Made by a program: the position numbers and the translations under genes
Source: Ochotona curzoniae
Lineage: Eukaryota > Chordata > Mammalia > Lagomorpha > Ochotonidae
Length of the DNA: 64,000 nt
Direction of reading: 5' to 3'
Assembly: GCF_017591425.1 (NCBI RefSeq)
Contig: NW_024466004.1
Coordinates: forward strand, 36,334,501-36,398,500
The notes under the pieces: generated by a model
What the model was told of the DNA's origin: nothing
Database searches by the model: none
Seen by the model: only the letters and a program-made list of their open reading frames with translations
In this document: one piece after another, positions 1-11,212 of the stretch
Layout: each line of letters starts with the position of its first letter
Numbering within the stretch: the stretch's first letter is position 1

Positions 1-200
1 ATGGCCCAAACTTTGGGACCCTGCACCTGTGTGGGAGACCTAGAAGGAAGTTCCTGGCTCCTGGCTTCGGACCGGCGCAGCTCTGGCTGTTGCGCCCACT
101 TGGGGAGTGAATCATTGGACAGAAGATCTTCCTCTCTATCTCTATTCTCTCTGTATATCTGACTTTGTAATAAAAAAAATAAATCTTAAAAAAAAAAAAG
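1..200 (+). mobile_element. C-SINE, 3' part, cut by window start
   Basis: The sequence opens inside a lagomorph C-SINE at the 'atggcccaaactttgggacc' block and runs through the 'ggctcctggcttcgga' and 'cttggggagtgaatcat' boxes to an 'aataaatctt' A-rich tail ending in an A run. It is little diverged from the other young copies here. The 5' tRNA-derived head lies outside the window. It sits in SNAP91 intron sequence, sense to the plus strand and so antisense to the gene. Confidence 0.93.
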
Positions 201-1267
201 AGTCTGGGAGAATTCCATACTAATGAATTGCTTGTCATCATTTTGTATATTTCTTTCTGCCTTTAACAACAGAATGTTAATCTATTTACATTTACTGTGT
301 ATTGATTTTATTATCCCTACTTCAAGTAAGCTTTATAATGGCAGTATTTTATCTGTTTAATATTAATGTGTCTCAAGTACTTAAAATAGGAGATGCACAA
401 TAGACTCTCATTAGATCCTGGCTGTGAACCTAGAATGCACTGGGCTTTTATCTCAACAGCTTAGCTGGCCTGCCTTCACAACACACAGTCAATACTGATT
501 CTTCCCTTTTGTCTTTTTAGCTCTTCTTTTTCAGCTCTTTGTATTAGGATAACAAAAAAGATAATTAGATAAAGCATTTCATCTGTTAAGTTTGCTATTC
601 TTTTGATGATATCAAGTGAAAACTCTTATAGTACCCATGAAACACACTATTTAGTTTAGAGATACAAGCCACAGAAATATTGAACAATTGACAGAGGGAA
701 TAATGTCATGAGTTTTATCAGATTTTAAATGTTAAAAAAGAGTTCATTTCATGTAAAGCATTCACAAGGCTCTTTGTTTGCAACTGTGGCTGGTAGCTTT
801 ATGGTGACCAATTCAGCTAATAAATTACTTAAAACTAGTACTTCATTTAGGTTTATGCTATTATACAGGTATATAATTACTTTCAAAGTTTACTTGTATA
901 TCATGTAGTCCTTTTGGTAGCTCAGCTAAACTTCTAAAGTAAAACACTGCAGCTTAAACATCTTTCAGGACAATAATTACATCCATTTGGATTAATGTCT
1001 CAATGAGTGACACTTAATTTACCAATTTCAATTTGAATTAATAGAGTTTAATCAAACTTTTTAAAATGATTTTTTTCCGATCTGCAACCGAATAAAGATG
1101 AGAAGAGTGCCAACTTTACAGAGCCTATGAGGATGGGGGAAGAAAAACTAGAGGTACTACTACTGGTGTGTTAAATACATGGTTTTGCTCATTAACAACA
1201 ATGCCCTCTGTGGCTCACAAACAAGAAAGTCAAATCAGGCATTTTTAGTGTCTTGCTTTTTTCCATG
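201..1267. other. Intronic sequence, nothing recognised
   Basis: AT-rich single-copy-looking DNA with short stop-riddled frames only. I see no RNA gene, repeat family or exon here. By position it is SNAP91 intron. Confidence 0.5.
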
Positions 1268-1592
1268 TTTTTTATTATTATTATTTGAAAATCAGAGTTA
1301 CAGAGAGACTCACGAGACAGAGAGATTATCTATCCACTGGTTCACTTCCCAGATAGATGCAACAGCCAGAGCTGAGCTAGGCCAAAGCCAGGAGCCAGAA
1401 ACTTCATACAGATATTCCAAATGTGTGGTAAGAACACAAACACTTGGACCATTTTTTTACTGCTTTTCCCAAGTCACTAGCAGAGAGCTGGATCAGCACT
1501 AGAGTAGTGGGCACACAAACTGGCACCTATTTGGAATGTTGGCTTTGCAAGCAGCAGTATTATCCTCTAGACCATATTGCCAATATTATTGT
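1268..1592 (-). mobile_element. C-SINE, diverged, antisense
   Basis: Reverse-complement C-SINE boxes are readable in order: tail side 'aaaatcagagttacagaga', then 'actggttcacttccca', 'aagccaggagccaga', 'agagagctggatcagca', and a decayed head near 1590. Divergence is clearly higher than in the adjacent plus-strand copy. Confidence 0.85.
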
Positions 1593-1614
1593 CTTGCTAT
1601 AAGAATGTATGGTT

Positions 1615-1913
1615 GGGCCCAGTGCGATAGTGTAGTGGTTAAAGTTCTCGCCTTGCACGCACGGGATCCCATATGGGTGCCTGTTCTAATCCCGGCGGCC
1701 CCGCTTCCCATCCAGCTCCCTGCTTGTGACCTGGGAAAACAATCAAGGATGGGCCAAAGATTTGGGACCCTGCACCTGTGTGGAAGACCTCAAAGAAGCT
1801 ACTGGCTCCTGGCTTCGGATTGGCTTAGTGAACCATCGAATGGAAGATCTTCCTTTCCTCCTCTCCGTATATCTGACTTCCAATAAAAACAAATAAATCT
1901 TAAAAAAAAAAAA
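1615..1913 (+). mobile_element. C-SINE, near full length
   Basis: Starts with the head 'gggcccagtgcgatagtg' and carries the A-box-like 'gtggttaaagttctcgcc', the 'ggatcccatatgggtgcc' and 'agctccctgcttgtgacctg' blocks and an A tail. The flanks 'aagaatgtatg' (before) and 'aagaatgttatg' (after) look like an imperfect TSD. Confidence 0.93.
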
Positions 1914-1970
1914 GAATGTTATGTTTACTGGCTTTTGGCATGGCTGACTAATAAAATTTATGTAAAAATA

Positions 1971-2172
1971 TAAGGCCTTGGTGGCGTGAAGTGCCATTTC
2001 ACTCAATAGGCTAATCTACCTGCAAGTGCTGGAATCCCTTACAGGTACTGCTTTGTATCCCAGGTGCTCCACTTCTCATTCAGCTCTCTGCTTTTTGGTC
2101 TGGGAAAGCAACCGAGGATGACTCAAAGCTTGGGACCCGTACCCATGTGGAAGACCTTGGGAACCAACAAGG
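1971..2172 (+). mobile_element. C-SINE, old fragment
   Basis: A diverged head ('ggccttggtggcgtgaagtg') leads into 'tgctccacttctcattcagc', 'ggtctgggaaagcaaccgag' and 'gggacccgtacccatgtgg'. It then stops abruptly, so the 3' third is missing. Confidence 0.8.
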
Positions 2173-2489
2173 AACAGTAAAAAGGCAGAGGCACTCAGAT
2201 AATAAGGGAGAATCCATCCAGCTCTTTCCAATCCATCACAGGTAACTGTTAGGCAACTCTCACTATACTGTCAGATTTTTCATGAGTTTCTTCTCTTGGC
2301 AAACAAAAATTATTTATAATAAATTCACGTTACGTTTAATTAGATGATTGAGAAAATGCTTTCTGGTGCTTAAAAATAATCCTTTGAAAAGTTGTTCAAA
2401 CTAGCTGTCTGTTCTAGAAACAAAACATTAAGTGGTAAAAGAGTTTTTGCCTGATTAAAAAAAAACAGGAAAGATAATGCTAAACTCAA

Positions 2490-3156
2490 AGAACCAAATA
2501 ATCTTGAGCTAAAATATCAAAGCAGAAGGCATTACACTGATTTCAAACTATGCTACCAAGCTACCCTAATTAAAAGAGTATAGTATTAACATTAAGTACA
2601 GATACACAGATCAGTAGAACAGAACAGAGCACCTAGACTAACCCCATGTATCTACAGCCAACTGATCTTTGACTCAGGTGTTAAAAACATTTTTCAATAA
2701 GTAGTACTGGAAAAATTGCACATCCCGATACAGAAAATACAAATTTGAATCCTTTCTCTCAATATGTATAAAAATTAACTCAAAATAAATTACAGATATA
2801 AAAGTTAGCTCTGAAACTATCAAGCTACTAGAAAAAATGTGGAAAATGTTTCAGACATTTAAATGGATAAGGATCTTTAGAAACAGGTCTACAAAATACA
2901 AGAAATAAAAGCAAAAAAAATAAGATTTCAAGAAGTTTTTAAACTTCTACACAAAAGCAAAAAAGATAAATATGACTTCATAAGATTCTTTACGGGAAAG
3001 AAAATTAGCAACAGAATATAGAAGAAACCTACAGAATAGGAGAAAATATGTGCAAGCTCTATATCTGATAAGGAGTGAATAACCAGAATTAAAAGGAACT
3101 CAAATCAAATATAATAATCTGATTATAAGAACTATATAGCCACACAGGCACTTATT
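2490..3156 (+). mobile_element. Ancient L1 ORF2 remnant (5' piece of interrupted copy)
   Basis: Plus-strand sequence matches the region after the L1 reverse transcriptase, recognisable from 'atttcaaactatgctac' through 'acagatcagtagaacagaac' and 'tctacagccaactgatcttt', but full of stops and frameshifts. The copy appears to resume at about 4352 after a younger antisense L1 insertion. Family-level assignment is from memory of L1M-type consensus sequences. Confidence 0.75.
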
Positions 3157-3731
3157 TATTTATTTATTTATTTTAATATTTTTTTTAACATTGTATTATG
3201 TGACACATTTCCATAGGTACTGGAATTCCTCCCATTCCTCCCATGACCCTCCCCCCATGCTGGGTTCTTCCACCTTGTTGTGTAAGCACAGTTCAAGTTC
3301 AGTTGAGATTCCTTCATTGTAAGCATAAACCAAGCATAGAGTCCAACATCTTATCGTCCAGATAGATTCAATGGTTTCTTAGGAAGACCTTCTCTGGTCT
3401 GAAGGCAGACCTTCTCTGGTCTGAAGGCAGAGTAAAATCCCGATCAATCAAAAGCCCCAACTTAACATCAGCAACAGTATACAACGTTATGGTACTAATT
3501 GACACAGTGTTGAGTAAACAATATATTGTAAATAATGCAAGTTCTTGACCACATCCTGTGACTACTCCATTGACATTTCCACAATTGAGGTGCATAGCCG
3601 TTATAGGAGGGGTGTTCAGAGAAATCTTCAGTACCTTGGTGGGGAGTACTTGCTCTGTGTCCTACCCAGCAAAGTATGTGTGAGTCCATGCTGACCAAGC
3701 TTTCCTTGTTGTTCTCTGTTTATCTGTTCTA

Positions 3732-3768
<37 letters not shown>

Positions 3769-4351
3769 GAGGGGGGGCTCTGGAGCAACCCTGACAGTCA
3801 TTGCAGAGAGGGTGGAGACCCAAAGCTGGAACTAAGTAAGGACTAGAGAAAGCTTCTCTCCTTAGTCGTGAAGGAAGTTTACTGTTCTTTTCATTCCGAA
3901 GACCGCTCTGGGTTCCTGGCTGTTGTTCCAACATCCTTGGATCCCACGAGGAAAATTTCGGGCTTCTTTTATCCTGTGTAGTAGATCCAGGGCGGGGGGT
4001 TGGGGAGATGCCCTCTGAGTTCGTGGACTCCGAAGGCATTCCAGTTCCCTGTGGTCTCTCTGGCAGTTGGGATGCAGTCCTTGGTGCCCATACTGATAGT
4101 CCTTGGTGGGGATCCTGGAGTCTCCAGGTGTGGGATACAAGCCTCTTCCTGTCCTCCTGCTCCACTCAGGGGTCCACCCCTGCTTTGTGCATATGACCTC
4201 CTGTTAGTAGGTTGTCAGGATCGCTGTTGGTTCCCCCTGTATGTCTTTGTAGTTTAACCGTTGCCTAGTGGTGTTTTGAATCTATTACCAATAAGTTACC
4301 TGTCATTTTCCTGGTAGGTTATACTATATGTCTTCCTCACACATTCTAAGG
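3157..4351 (-). mobile_element. L1 3' UTR, antisense, 5'-truncated
   Basis: Begins with the reverse complement of the lagomorph L1 3' end (an 'attgtattatgtgacaca' block, a C-rich tract complementary to the G-rich 3' UTR tract, then 'tccaccttgttg'). The same blocks occur at 32921-33115, 50733-50866 and 57400-57530. Beyond about 3540 it extends into a longer 3' UTR than that of the full-length L1 at 50867, so it belongs to a different subfamily. It holds a local tandem duplication of about 22 bp near 3384-3428 and a TG repeat. Confidence 0.75.
3733..3765 (+). repeat. (TG)n microsatellite
   Basis: About sixteen uninterrupted TG units inside the antisense L1 3' UTR. Confidence 0.95.
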
Positions 4352-4530
4352 CTATGGAAGATTTCTTTGCATAATCCCACTCATGGAAATGAACTGAAAG
4401 TGAAAATTGATCTCACGGAAGTTCAAACTAGAAGAGCAATTACCAGAAGGAGGAGTTCTGTGACCAACAGGTACAAAGAGGTAGCCAAAATAAATTCCAG
4501 CTTTCTATTGACTGTAGGCTGATTACAGAC
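4352..4530 (+). mobile_element. Ancient L1 3' end (continuation of interrupted copy)
   Basis: Blocks such as 'cataatcccactcatggaa' and 'gcaattaccagaaggagg' resemble the extreme 3' end of old mammalian L1 (the 'catgatctcactcat...ggttaccagaggctgg' segment). Orientation agrees with the remnant at 2490-3156, so I read both as one element split by the antisense L1. Confidence 0.6.
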
Positions 4531-4719
4531 AACAATAATACACGGTGTATTTATTTAAAAAGCCAGAAGACAAGATTTTAAATGTTTTTCATCATAAATA
4601 GATGCTGAATGTTTCTGGAAATAGATATGTTAACCCTGATTTGAACATTACATGATATATACATATACAGTGACATGGCATGGTACCACATAAATATAAT
4701 TTTTAGGAAGTTGTATGGT

Positions 4720-5033
4720 CTCACATAGTTTATTTCAAAAGAAAAGAGGGATGAAGGGATGGAGGAAGGGCAAAAGAGCAGGAGAGAGAGAAGGAGTGAA
4801 AAAAAAAAAAGAGATCGGTCAGGCCAAAGCCAACAGTAGGAACTGCAATCCCATCTGGGTCTTCACACAGATGTCAGGGACCCATATATTTAGGTTATCA
4901 CTTGCCACCTCCTAGGTGCATTAGCAGGAAACTGGATTAGAAGTAGAGGAGTTATGATTCAAACTGGCACTAGAATATGGGATAGCAGCATCCCAAACCC
5001 AGGCTTAACTTGTTGCATCATGACACCTATCCC
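4720..5033 (-). mobile_element. C-SINE, old, antisense
   Basis: Antisense boxes are present but diverged: purine-rich tail side (4740-4815), 'gccaaagccaacagtagga', 'cccatctgggtcttcacaca', 'agcaggaaactggattagaa' and a decayed head near 5030. Confidence 0.8.
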
Positions 5034-5559
5034 AATATTGAAAAATTGTATCAGTTGACTTTACTTAAATAGTAAAGAACAGATTTTCCTTCTATGCGTA
5101 TTTGCCTTCTCCCCTCAATACCACATGCTTACGTTGTAGAGACTGCCCCATTTCCTCATGCAGATGTTTGGGAAGGACATTTATCAAAGGCAGAGTAAAC
5201 AGTCACTGCCAAAGTGGAATCTGACTTGTCAGGACCAGCAAGAAGCCTGAATGTCTCCAAGCCTGCGTGAGACTCAGGGACAGCGATCCAATCCTTACAG
5301 GCCGCTAGGAAGTCTCTAGATTTTTGGCTAAGTGAAATAAGGGTATCAACACAGAAGTTCCATAACTGGACTTACATTTGAAGAGTTAATTTACCTTCTC
5401 TGTTGAATATACACACTTGGTGAAAGACAAAAGCATTAATTAGAGAGCTTTTACAATATTCCTGCTAAGACGATGGTGGCTGGAACTGGTGGTAGCTGCA
5501 GAAGTGATGGAAAACATCCTCTACAATATCTTTCACACAAGTAGAGCCACCGAGCTTTA
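5034..5559. other. Intronic sequence, nothing recognised
   Basis: Unique-looking DNA with no supported gene, RNA or repeat. Confidence 0.5.
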
Positions 5560-5800
5560 CATCACTGCCATCCACAAAGTACATGTGGATTGAGTTCCAG
5601 GCTCCTAACTTTGGCCTGTCCTCCTCTGGTGTCTATAGACATCTGGAGGGTGAACCAGTAAATTAAGGAACTCTTTATCCTCTCTCCTCTTCCTTTCTCT
5701 TCTTCCTCTGCATCTCCTTCAATTTTCAAGTTTTATCTCTTCTGCTGCTCCTCCTCTTTCTGTTTCTGTCTTTCAAATATGTAAAAATGTTTAAAAAGAA
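5560..5800 (+). mobile_element. C-SINE, old, 3' half
   Basis: Diverged copy recognisable from 'gattgagttccaggctcc', 'ggcctgtcctcctctggtg' and 'gagggtgaaccagtaaatt', then a pyrimidine-rich stretch and an A-rich end. The 5' head is missing or unreadable. Confidence 0.7.
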
Positions 5801-6606
5801 AAAGGTTTGTGAAAGACTTCAAAGTTTTCAGTTGGATAACTGGAAAAACATAAAACGCTATCAAGTGAAGTATGGTTGACCAATACGGCATGAAATGGGC
5901 TGACGACAACAGGGACAAAAAGAGAATTCACTATGGAATATGCTGTATGTGGAACCTATAATATTTTCAAGCCCATGGATTCTGACTCCAGTGCTGGCTA
6001 AGATTAACACTGAGATTACTTGGATTTCCTACTCTTCTTCTTTCTAATTATATACATAAAATATATATCTTTCTTTATTTCCTTTGAGATGATACAATGT
6101 CAATTTACTTTATAATCACAAGTTTAATCATTCACTAAATAAAGAATTCAACAAAGTGATAGTCTAAAGTAGAAAAACTGTTCCTCAGAATTTTCGACAA
6201 AGGCAATAATCTCAAGATGTCAATTTCATTCATACACATCACAGTTTTTTGTGATCTTTTTATCTTTGCTTTGCTATAAAACTCCAAAAAGACCAAACAC
6301 ATTTTCAGGTTTCAAAATTAATTAAGAAGCACTTGTTGAAAGAAGGTTTATAGGTCTAAGAACACAATGTTTAACGCAGTTACACATTAATAATAAAATA
6401 TTCAATTATCTCTTAAAGCAACAAGTGCACTGAAAAATTGTTCTTCTTGGTTGATTATATCTATCCTGGCAAATCTTCAAAAGATGAGAAAGCCAACAGC
6501 ATTAAAATCCTACACATTTTCATAGAAATAAGTTGTGAACGATGAATAATGGATTGTCTTTAGCTCAAGGTAGACAAATGAGTGTTATAAGTCGGCCAAA
6601 ACTCGA
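5801..6606. other. Intronic sequence, nothing recognised
   Basis: AT-rich DNA without a supported feature. Confidence 0.5.
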
Positions 6607-6672
6607 TCTATGCTCATCTGGGATGCTGGTGTCAAAGGCATCCTAGCCTGCTGTGCCACAGCTCCAGACCTA
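6607..6672 (-). mobile_element. C-SINE 5' head fragment, antisense
   Basis: About 65 bp read as the reverse complement of a C-SINE head: 'catctgggatgctggtgtc' followed by 'ctgctgtgccacagctccag'. The rest of the element is absent. Confidence 0.65.
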
Positions 6673-7986
6673 AGATTTGGCATTTTTCAGCGATTATTGT
6701 GAACTTTTCACATACATAAATCTTTGGCAAATATTGCTTCTTTAAGAAAAGTAATGGTGGTTATTCATATATAAATATGTTTTTATATATTTATAAAATT
6801 ATTTTAAAAATTATTTTAAAAATACATAAATTCTTGTGTGTATATGTAAGAAAAATATATAATATTATATATAAATATATAATTACATATATATGTAAGA
6901 AATGATAAAACTAAAATATGCGGAATAGCTTTACATACTGGGGCCTGGGTTATTCATGGCTAACATTATATGCTATTTTCAAGTGACAGTTGCAAATGAA
7001 AATAAAAAAGAAAAGACTACTAAATATACCGTTTTTGCATTAATCATTAATACATTTCCACTGAGAAAGATCTGTAATTACCAAAAAATTGTGACATAAA
7101 CATGTAAAGTAAAACATAATAATGATCTGGTGTCATGGTCAGTCATGATAGTTACATTCCATATACTGAGGGAAATATATTGAAAGAACGTTGATAATTA
7201 ATATCAATACCAAATAACACAATGCAAAGATGAAAAAATGAAGAGCATCAAGTAAAAATTAGTTAATATACAATGTTAAGAATATATATGTTCATTGCTT
7301 GAGTAGGAGACATTTTGAGAAATATAGACAACTGAATCATTTAGATGTTTACATGTAAGAATTTCATCCTTACAGCTATAAGTACACTGGTAGTTGTGAC
7401 AAAGAATTTATAACATTTAGTCATGCAACCTGATCAGGTACAATATAACTCTAGACAGATTATAATTCATAGAAATTATCAAAATGTTAAGTAGGTTATA
7501 ATTCTGAACTACTTCATTTTAAGACATCTTTGTGTCTATTTCTATTTCTACATCTTTGTATCTATTTCTTAAAATTGCCACACTTAGCCTATATTTAAAT
7601 GTGTGAAAAAGGCAGAAATCTGCTTTGACTTGAGAATACTATTTTTGAATTAAACTTCTAATCTGAATAATCCAAATATTAAGCAGCAGCAGCAGAGTGC
7701 TGGAAATGAAATGCATAAAAAATTGATTAGCAATTTCTATATCAAAGTTCCACGTGCGTGTATTATATCCTGGTTATATTATTTCAAATGGTGTTATAGG
7801 ATAAATAATTTAAGTCATATGAAATCTTTTAGAAAAACTAATCTTTCCCACAACATTTAACAATTATTTTCAGATTGCTAACTAATGTGAGAAACAAATA
7901 CTATTTACTTATTTTTCTTATATGCTCATAGCAGAAAAGGTAAAACTGAAGAATGTCAGCCAACCTTGCTCTTATAAACCTACTGA
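6673..7986. other. AT-rich intronic sequence
   Basis: No gene or repeat family recognised. Positions 6765-6900 are extremely AT-rich with many TATAT runs, a plausible low-complexity or unwinding-prone stretch. Confidence 0.5.
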
Positions 7987-8315
7987 AGGGGCCGTATTAC
8001 AGCATAAATGGTAAAGCAGTCAGCTTGCAATGGTTACAACCCAAGTGGGTACTGGTTCATGTTTTGGCTGCTCCATTTCTGATGCAGCCCCCTACTAATA
8101 TGCCTGGGAAAGTAGCAGAAGATAGTATGTTTTTGGGTCCCTGCATCCACATGGTAGACCCAAAAGAAGATCCTGGCTCCTGGCTTCAACCTGGCACAAT
8201 CCCAGCCATTGTGGATGTTTTAGGGAGTGAACCAGTAAATGGAATATTTCTGTATCTCTCACTTTCTCTTTCTCTCTGTAATTCTGCCTTTAATAATACA
8301 TTAATTAACTCTTAG
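7987..8315 (+). mobile_element. C-SINE, older, near full length
   Basis: Diverged head 'ggggccgtattacagcataa' leads into 'cccctactaatatgcctggg', 'atcctggctcctggcttcaa', 'tagggagtgaaccagtaaat' and a 'ctctctgtaattctgccttt' end. It abuts directly onto the long polypurine tract, which probably grew from its A-rich tail. Confidence 0.85.
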
Positions 8316-8593
8316 AAAAGGAAAGGGAAGGGGAGAGAAGGGAAAGAAAGGAGAGGAGAGGGGAGGGGAAGGGAAGGGAAGGGAAGGGAAGGGAAGGGAA
8401 GGGAAGGGGAGAGGAAGGGAGGGAGGAGGGGAGGGGAGGGAATGGGAGGGGAAGGGAGGGGGAGGGGAGGGGAAGGGAAGGGGAGGGGAGGAGAGGGGAA
8501 GGGAAGGGGAGGGGAGGGGAGGAGAAGGGAAGGGGAGGGGAAGGAGGAGGCGAGGGGAGGGAAGGGGAGGGGAGGGAAGGGGAGGGGAGGGGA
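8316..8593 (+). repeat. Long polypurine tract, (GGGAA/GGGGA)n
   Basis: About 278 bp of almost pure purine on the plus strand, made of GGGAA and GGGGA pentamers. I see only two pyrimidine interruptions (T at 8443, C at 8551). The G4-A spacing gives many candidate G-quadruplex runs, and its pyrimidine complement could support triplex (H-DNA). It lies at the 3' end of a C-SINE. Short polymer frames on either strand are not genes. Confidence 0.97.
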
Positions 8594-10105
8594 ACCACTA
8601 GAGGGGCAAGTGAATCAATCACATCAACCTCTCACCTCTAGAGACCTTTTATTTTTATCTTTACTTGGAGCTTACGGGAAAAGAGACACTGTTGCCATGT
8701 TACACATCAAACAGAATAATCAAATATCACTTCAAATTTACTAATCTATGCAGATATCCAACAACATCTCAAGGACAATATTTTACATACCAAGTAATAT
8801 AAATATGACTTTCATTGCTCATATTTTAAAGAAATTGAGTAATATACTTTGTGGTTGAAGAAAGGTTAAATTTTAAATCAAAAGTTCAAAACATCTTTTT
8901 TTTTTTTTTCTGTCACAATTGCTATAACTGTCTTCCAATGCAAACTTTAAAGTTAAAAATAATCACCTTTTACTATTAAGCAGAGAGGCAAAAATCACTG
9001 GGTTACTGACTAAGGAAAGAGTAACTGGCAAACAAATCCAGGCTTGGCATCATCCATGCTGAATGCCAATCAAAGCTTTGGAGAAAGGAGAGGCATAATG
9101 AATTTGCAATAAGTGCCAAGGATGGGACGGAAAGCAGAGACCACTGGCAAGCCACCAGCGATCCATTTTCAGAATCATGTGGCCCCTCTGAAAAAAAAAT
9201 AACAGTAGACAGCTTAATTCTAGATACTAATAATCAGACTATAAGAGAGCTCCATGTAGATCTCAGTGACTTAAAAACCATATTTTTAAGATGTAGGTAC
9301 CAAACCAAAATCCAATTTATTTTTCCCTGGACTAGGTAGAATCTGCTATGTGCTCACATTCAATTTCTTCTTCCATTTGATTCATATCTCCCAGGTTTTC
9401 CTGCATCCTTGTGAAGCTATTAACTTTGTTCTTGCCATGGGTTACATATAGAAATGATCTTTAAGCCTGGACCTAATTCTTTCTCTGCAATATCTCCCTC
9501 TTCTTTCTTCCTCCCTCTGTCAATCAAATTTGCAAGGGAATACCATGACTTGAGCTAACAGCATCCTAATTCTTCTCCTTGAATTTGTAAAACAAAATCC
9601 AGGAAAAAGTCTTATTTCTTTCAGTGAGGCCATGATCATTTGTTCCTGGAAGCTTTAGTCCTCTGTATTTCCACCCTCACTGAGAAAGTTAGCCAGAAAC
9701 AAGAGGCGTGGAGAATCCTGAGAAAGTACCAGAAAAGATGAACTTTATTCTTGCCTTTTCATCATTTTTGTACCACGTAACTTCTTGCCCTTCTAGTTTG
9801 ACCTATTTCAAACTGGGAAGCACAAGCTTTGGCTAATATGGATACAGTATAAAAAACAAGCATCTTTCAATCACAGACGTTACAGCATATAGTCTTCCAA
9901 AAATTACAGGCATATACACACTTCAAAATTTGAAAATTGGAATATGAATCACAATTTTTCTTTCTATGTCAAATATATTTTATTTTAACAATCCCATCTT
10001 AAGGTTGTTCAGTATTGGTTGGATACACTGTCATTTTCAAATGAAGTATTTGGGTATGCTTAACCTAATATTCCTGTATATACAAAAATATTCTTGAAAT
10101 TTCTT
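8594..10105. other. Intronic sequence, nothing recognised
   Basis: No exon or repeat family supported. A poly-T run near 8897-8910 may be the remains of an antisense retroelement tail, but no body is recognisable next to it. Confidence 0.45.
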
Positions 10106-10182
10106 TATTTTTCCAACTATTTCAGACGAGATCAGGTGCGTTCAGGGTGGTATGGCTACAGACTATTTTTCCAACTATTTCA
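10106..10182. repeat. 19-bp direct repeat pair (TSD) around 5S fragment
   Basis: 'tatttttccaactatttca' occurs at 10106-10124 and again, identical in all 19 positions, at 10164-10182. The 39 bp between the copies are the 5S-derived insert. On the insert's sense (minus) strand the cleavage context reads TTTC/AA on the nicked strand, close to the L1 endonuclease preference. Confidence 0.93.
10122..10163 (-). pseudogene. 5S rRNA 5'-end fragment, tailless retropseudogene
   Basis: On the minus strand, 42 bp correspond to the start of vertebrate 5S rRNA: beginning 'GTCT' at 10163, through 'CCATACCACCCTGAACG', to 'GATCTCGTCTGA'. I count five differences from my memory of the mammalian 5S sequence, mostly transitions. 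The 5' end is exact. The 3' end stops near nt 39-42, where the last three bases (TGA) are shared with the TSD. There is no poly-A tail and the rest of 5S, including the internal promoter, is absent, so it cannot be a working 5S gene. The arrangement fits reverse transcription of a 5S RNA primed internally by L1 machinery. Confidence 0.9.
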
Positions 10183-11074
10183 AAGAGACAACATTATTAG
10201 AAGTCAAATTGCTGGGTGAGTCAAAAGATTTTCAAAGATTTTGACTGATATTGTCAATCTACCTTCCCATATATTTAGACCAATTTACACTCCCACTGAT
10301 TCCGTGTTGAATTCACCCACTTTCTTCAGAGAAAGGAACATGAAGAGGCTTTATTTTCTTAATTCAAAGCACGATTTCCTAAAGTTGCTAGTATGTTTTA
10401 CAATAAAGACCAATGTCAAATCTATTTCACTGAGACAGTGTGAAAACAGTCCCTTATCATATTAATGTCACTGTAATACAGGACACAAAACAAAGTAAAA
10501 TATAATTACAACTTTAGTGACTCCTTTGGGAGCTTGATGAGAATTATTGTGGGACAAAAATCAAACAAAATAAATAAAGAACCACAAAGCACAAAGGAGA
10601 TGCAGGTAGTAGCAGCTGATTTCAGTCCACTCAATAGTACAGCCCCAAATTAGCTTCCCAAGGAACTTTCCATGAGTACATTAATGTTCATTCAAGGTGA
10701 CCAAAACAAGAATATTACACATTAAAATAAGGGGCACTAAGTTACAGCTAAACACAAGTCAAAAGTTTTTGGGGTTGATTGCATAGTAGTTACTACAGAA
10801 AATGCTAATATAATCCTCATTTCCCTCTCCAAAACTCTCACAAAGATAGATTTTTGAATGTTTTAATTACAGACAAATGTTAAATGTTTGTGTGTGTGCA
10901 CTACTTTAAATTCTTAAAATGTGCTTTGCTGTCTTGCTTTGCTGTCTTTCTAGATAGTAGCCTGCACAGCTTGTCCCCACCTCACCTATACAAGTCCCAT
11001 TGGTTCTTCCCCTTCCTTGATGAAATTTTCTTCTTTCTAAAGCACTTGAAAATTGTGGGTTTTTTTTTTCATTT
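10183..11074. other. Intronic sequence, nothing firm
   Basis: No gene recognised. The last ~130 bp may belong to the L2 element that follows but are too diverged to call. Confidence 0.4.
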
Positions 11075-11212
11075 TACAGTATTTGCTAGTAAGTCATAAG
11101 CTCTCTGAGGCAAGAGCTGTGTGTATCTAACTCTTTGTGGGACCCCTGTAACCTGGGACAATTCCTGGAATTTGATAATCATCCAAATATTTGTTAAATG
11201 AATAAATAATGG
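11075..11212 (+). mobile_element. L2 3' end
   Basis: The order 'cataagctctctgaggcaag', 'ctgtgtgtatctaact', 'acctgggacaattcctgga' and 'aatatttgttaaatgaataa' matches the characteristic L2 3' terminus ('taagctccatgagggcag...aatatttgttgaatgaatg'). Ancient mammalian repeat, strongly diverged. Confidence 0.72.

Noticed and set aside
8305..8622. Ser/Pro- and Gly/Arg-repeat frames of about 100 codons
   Set aside because: They are translations of the polypurine tract on either strand.
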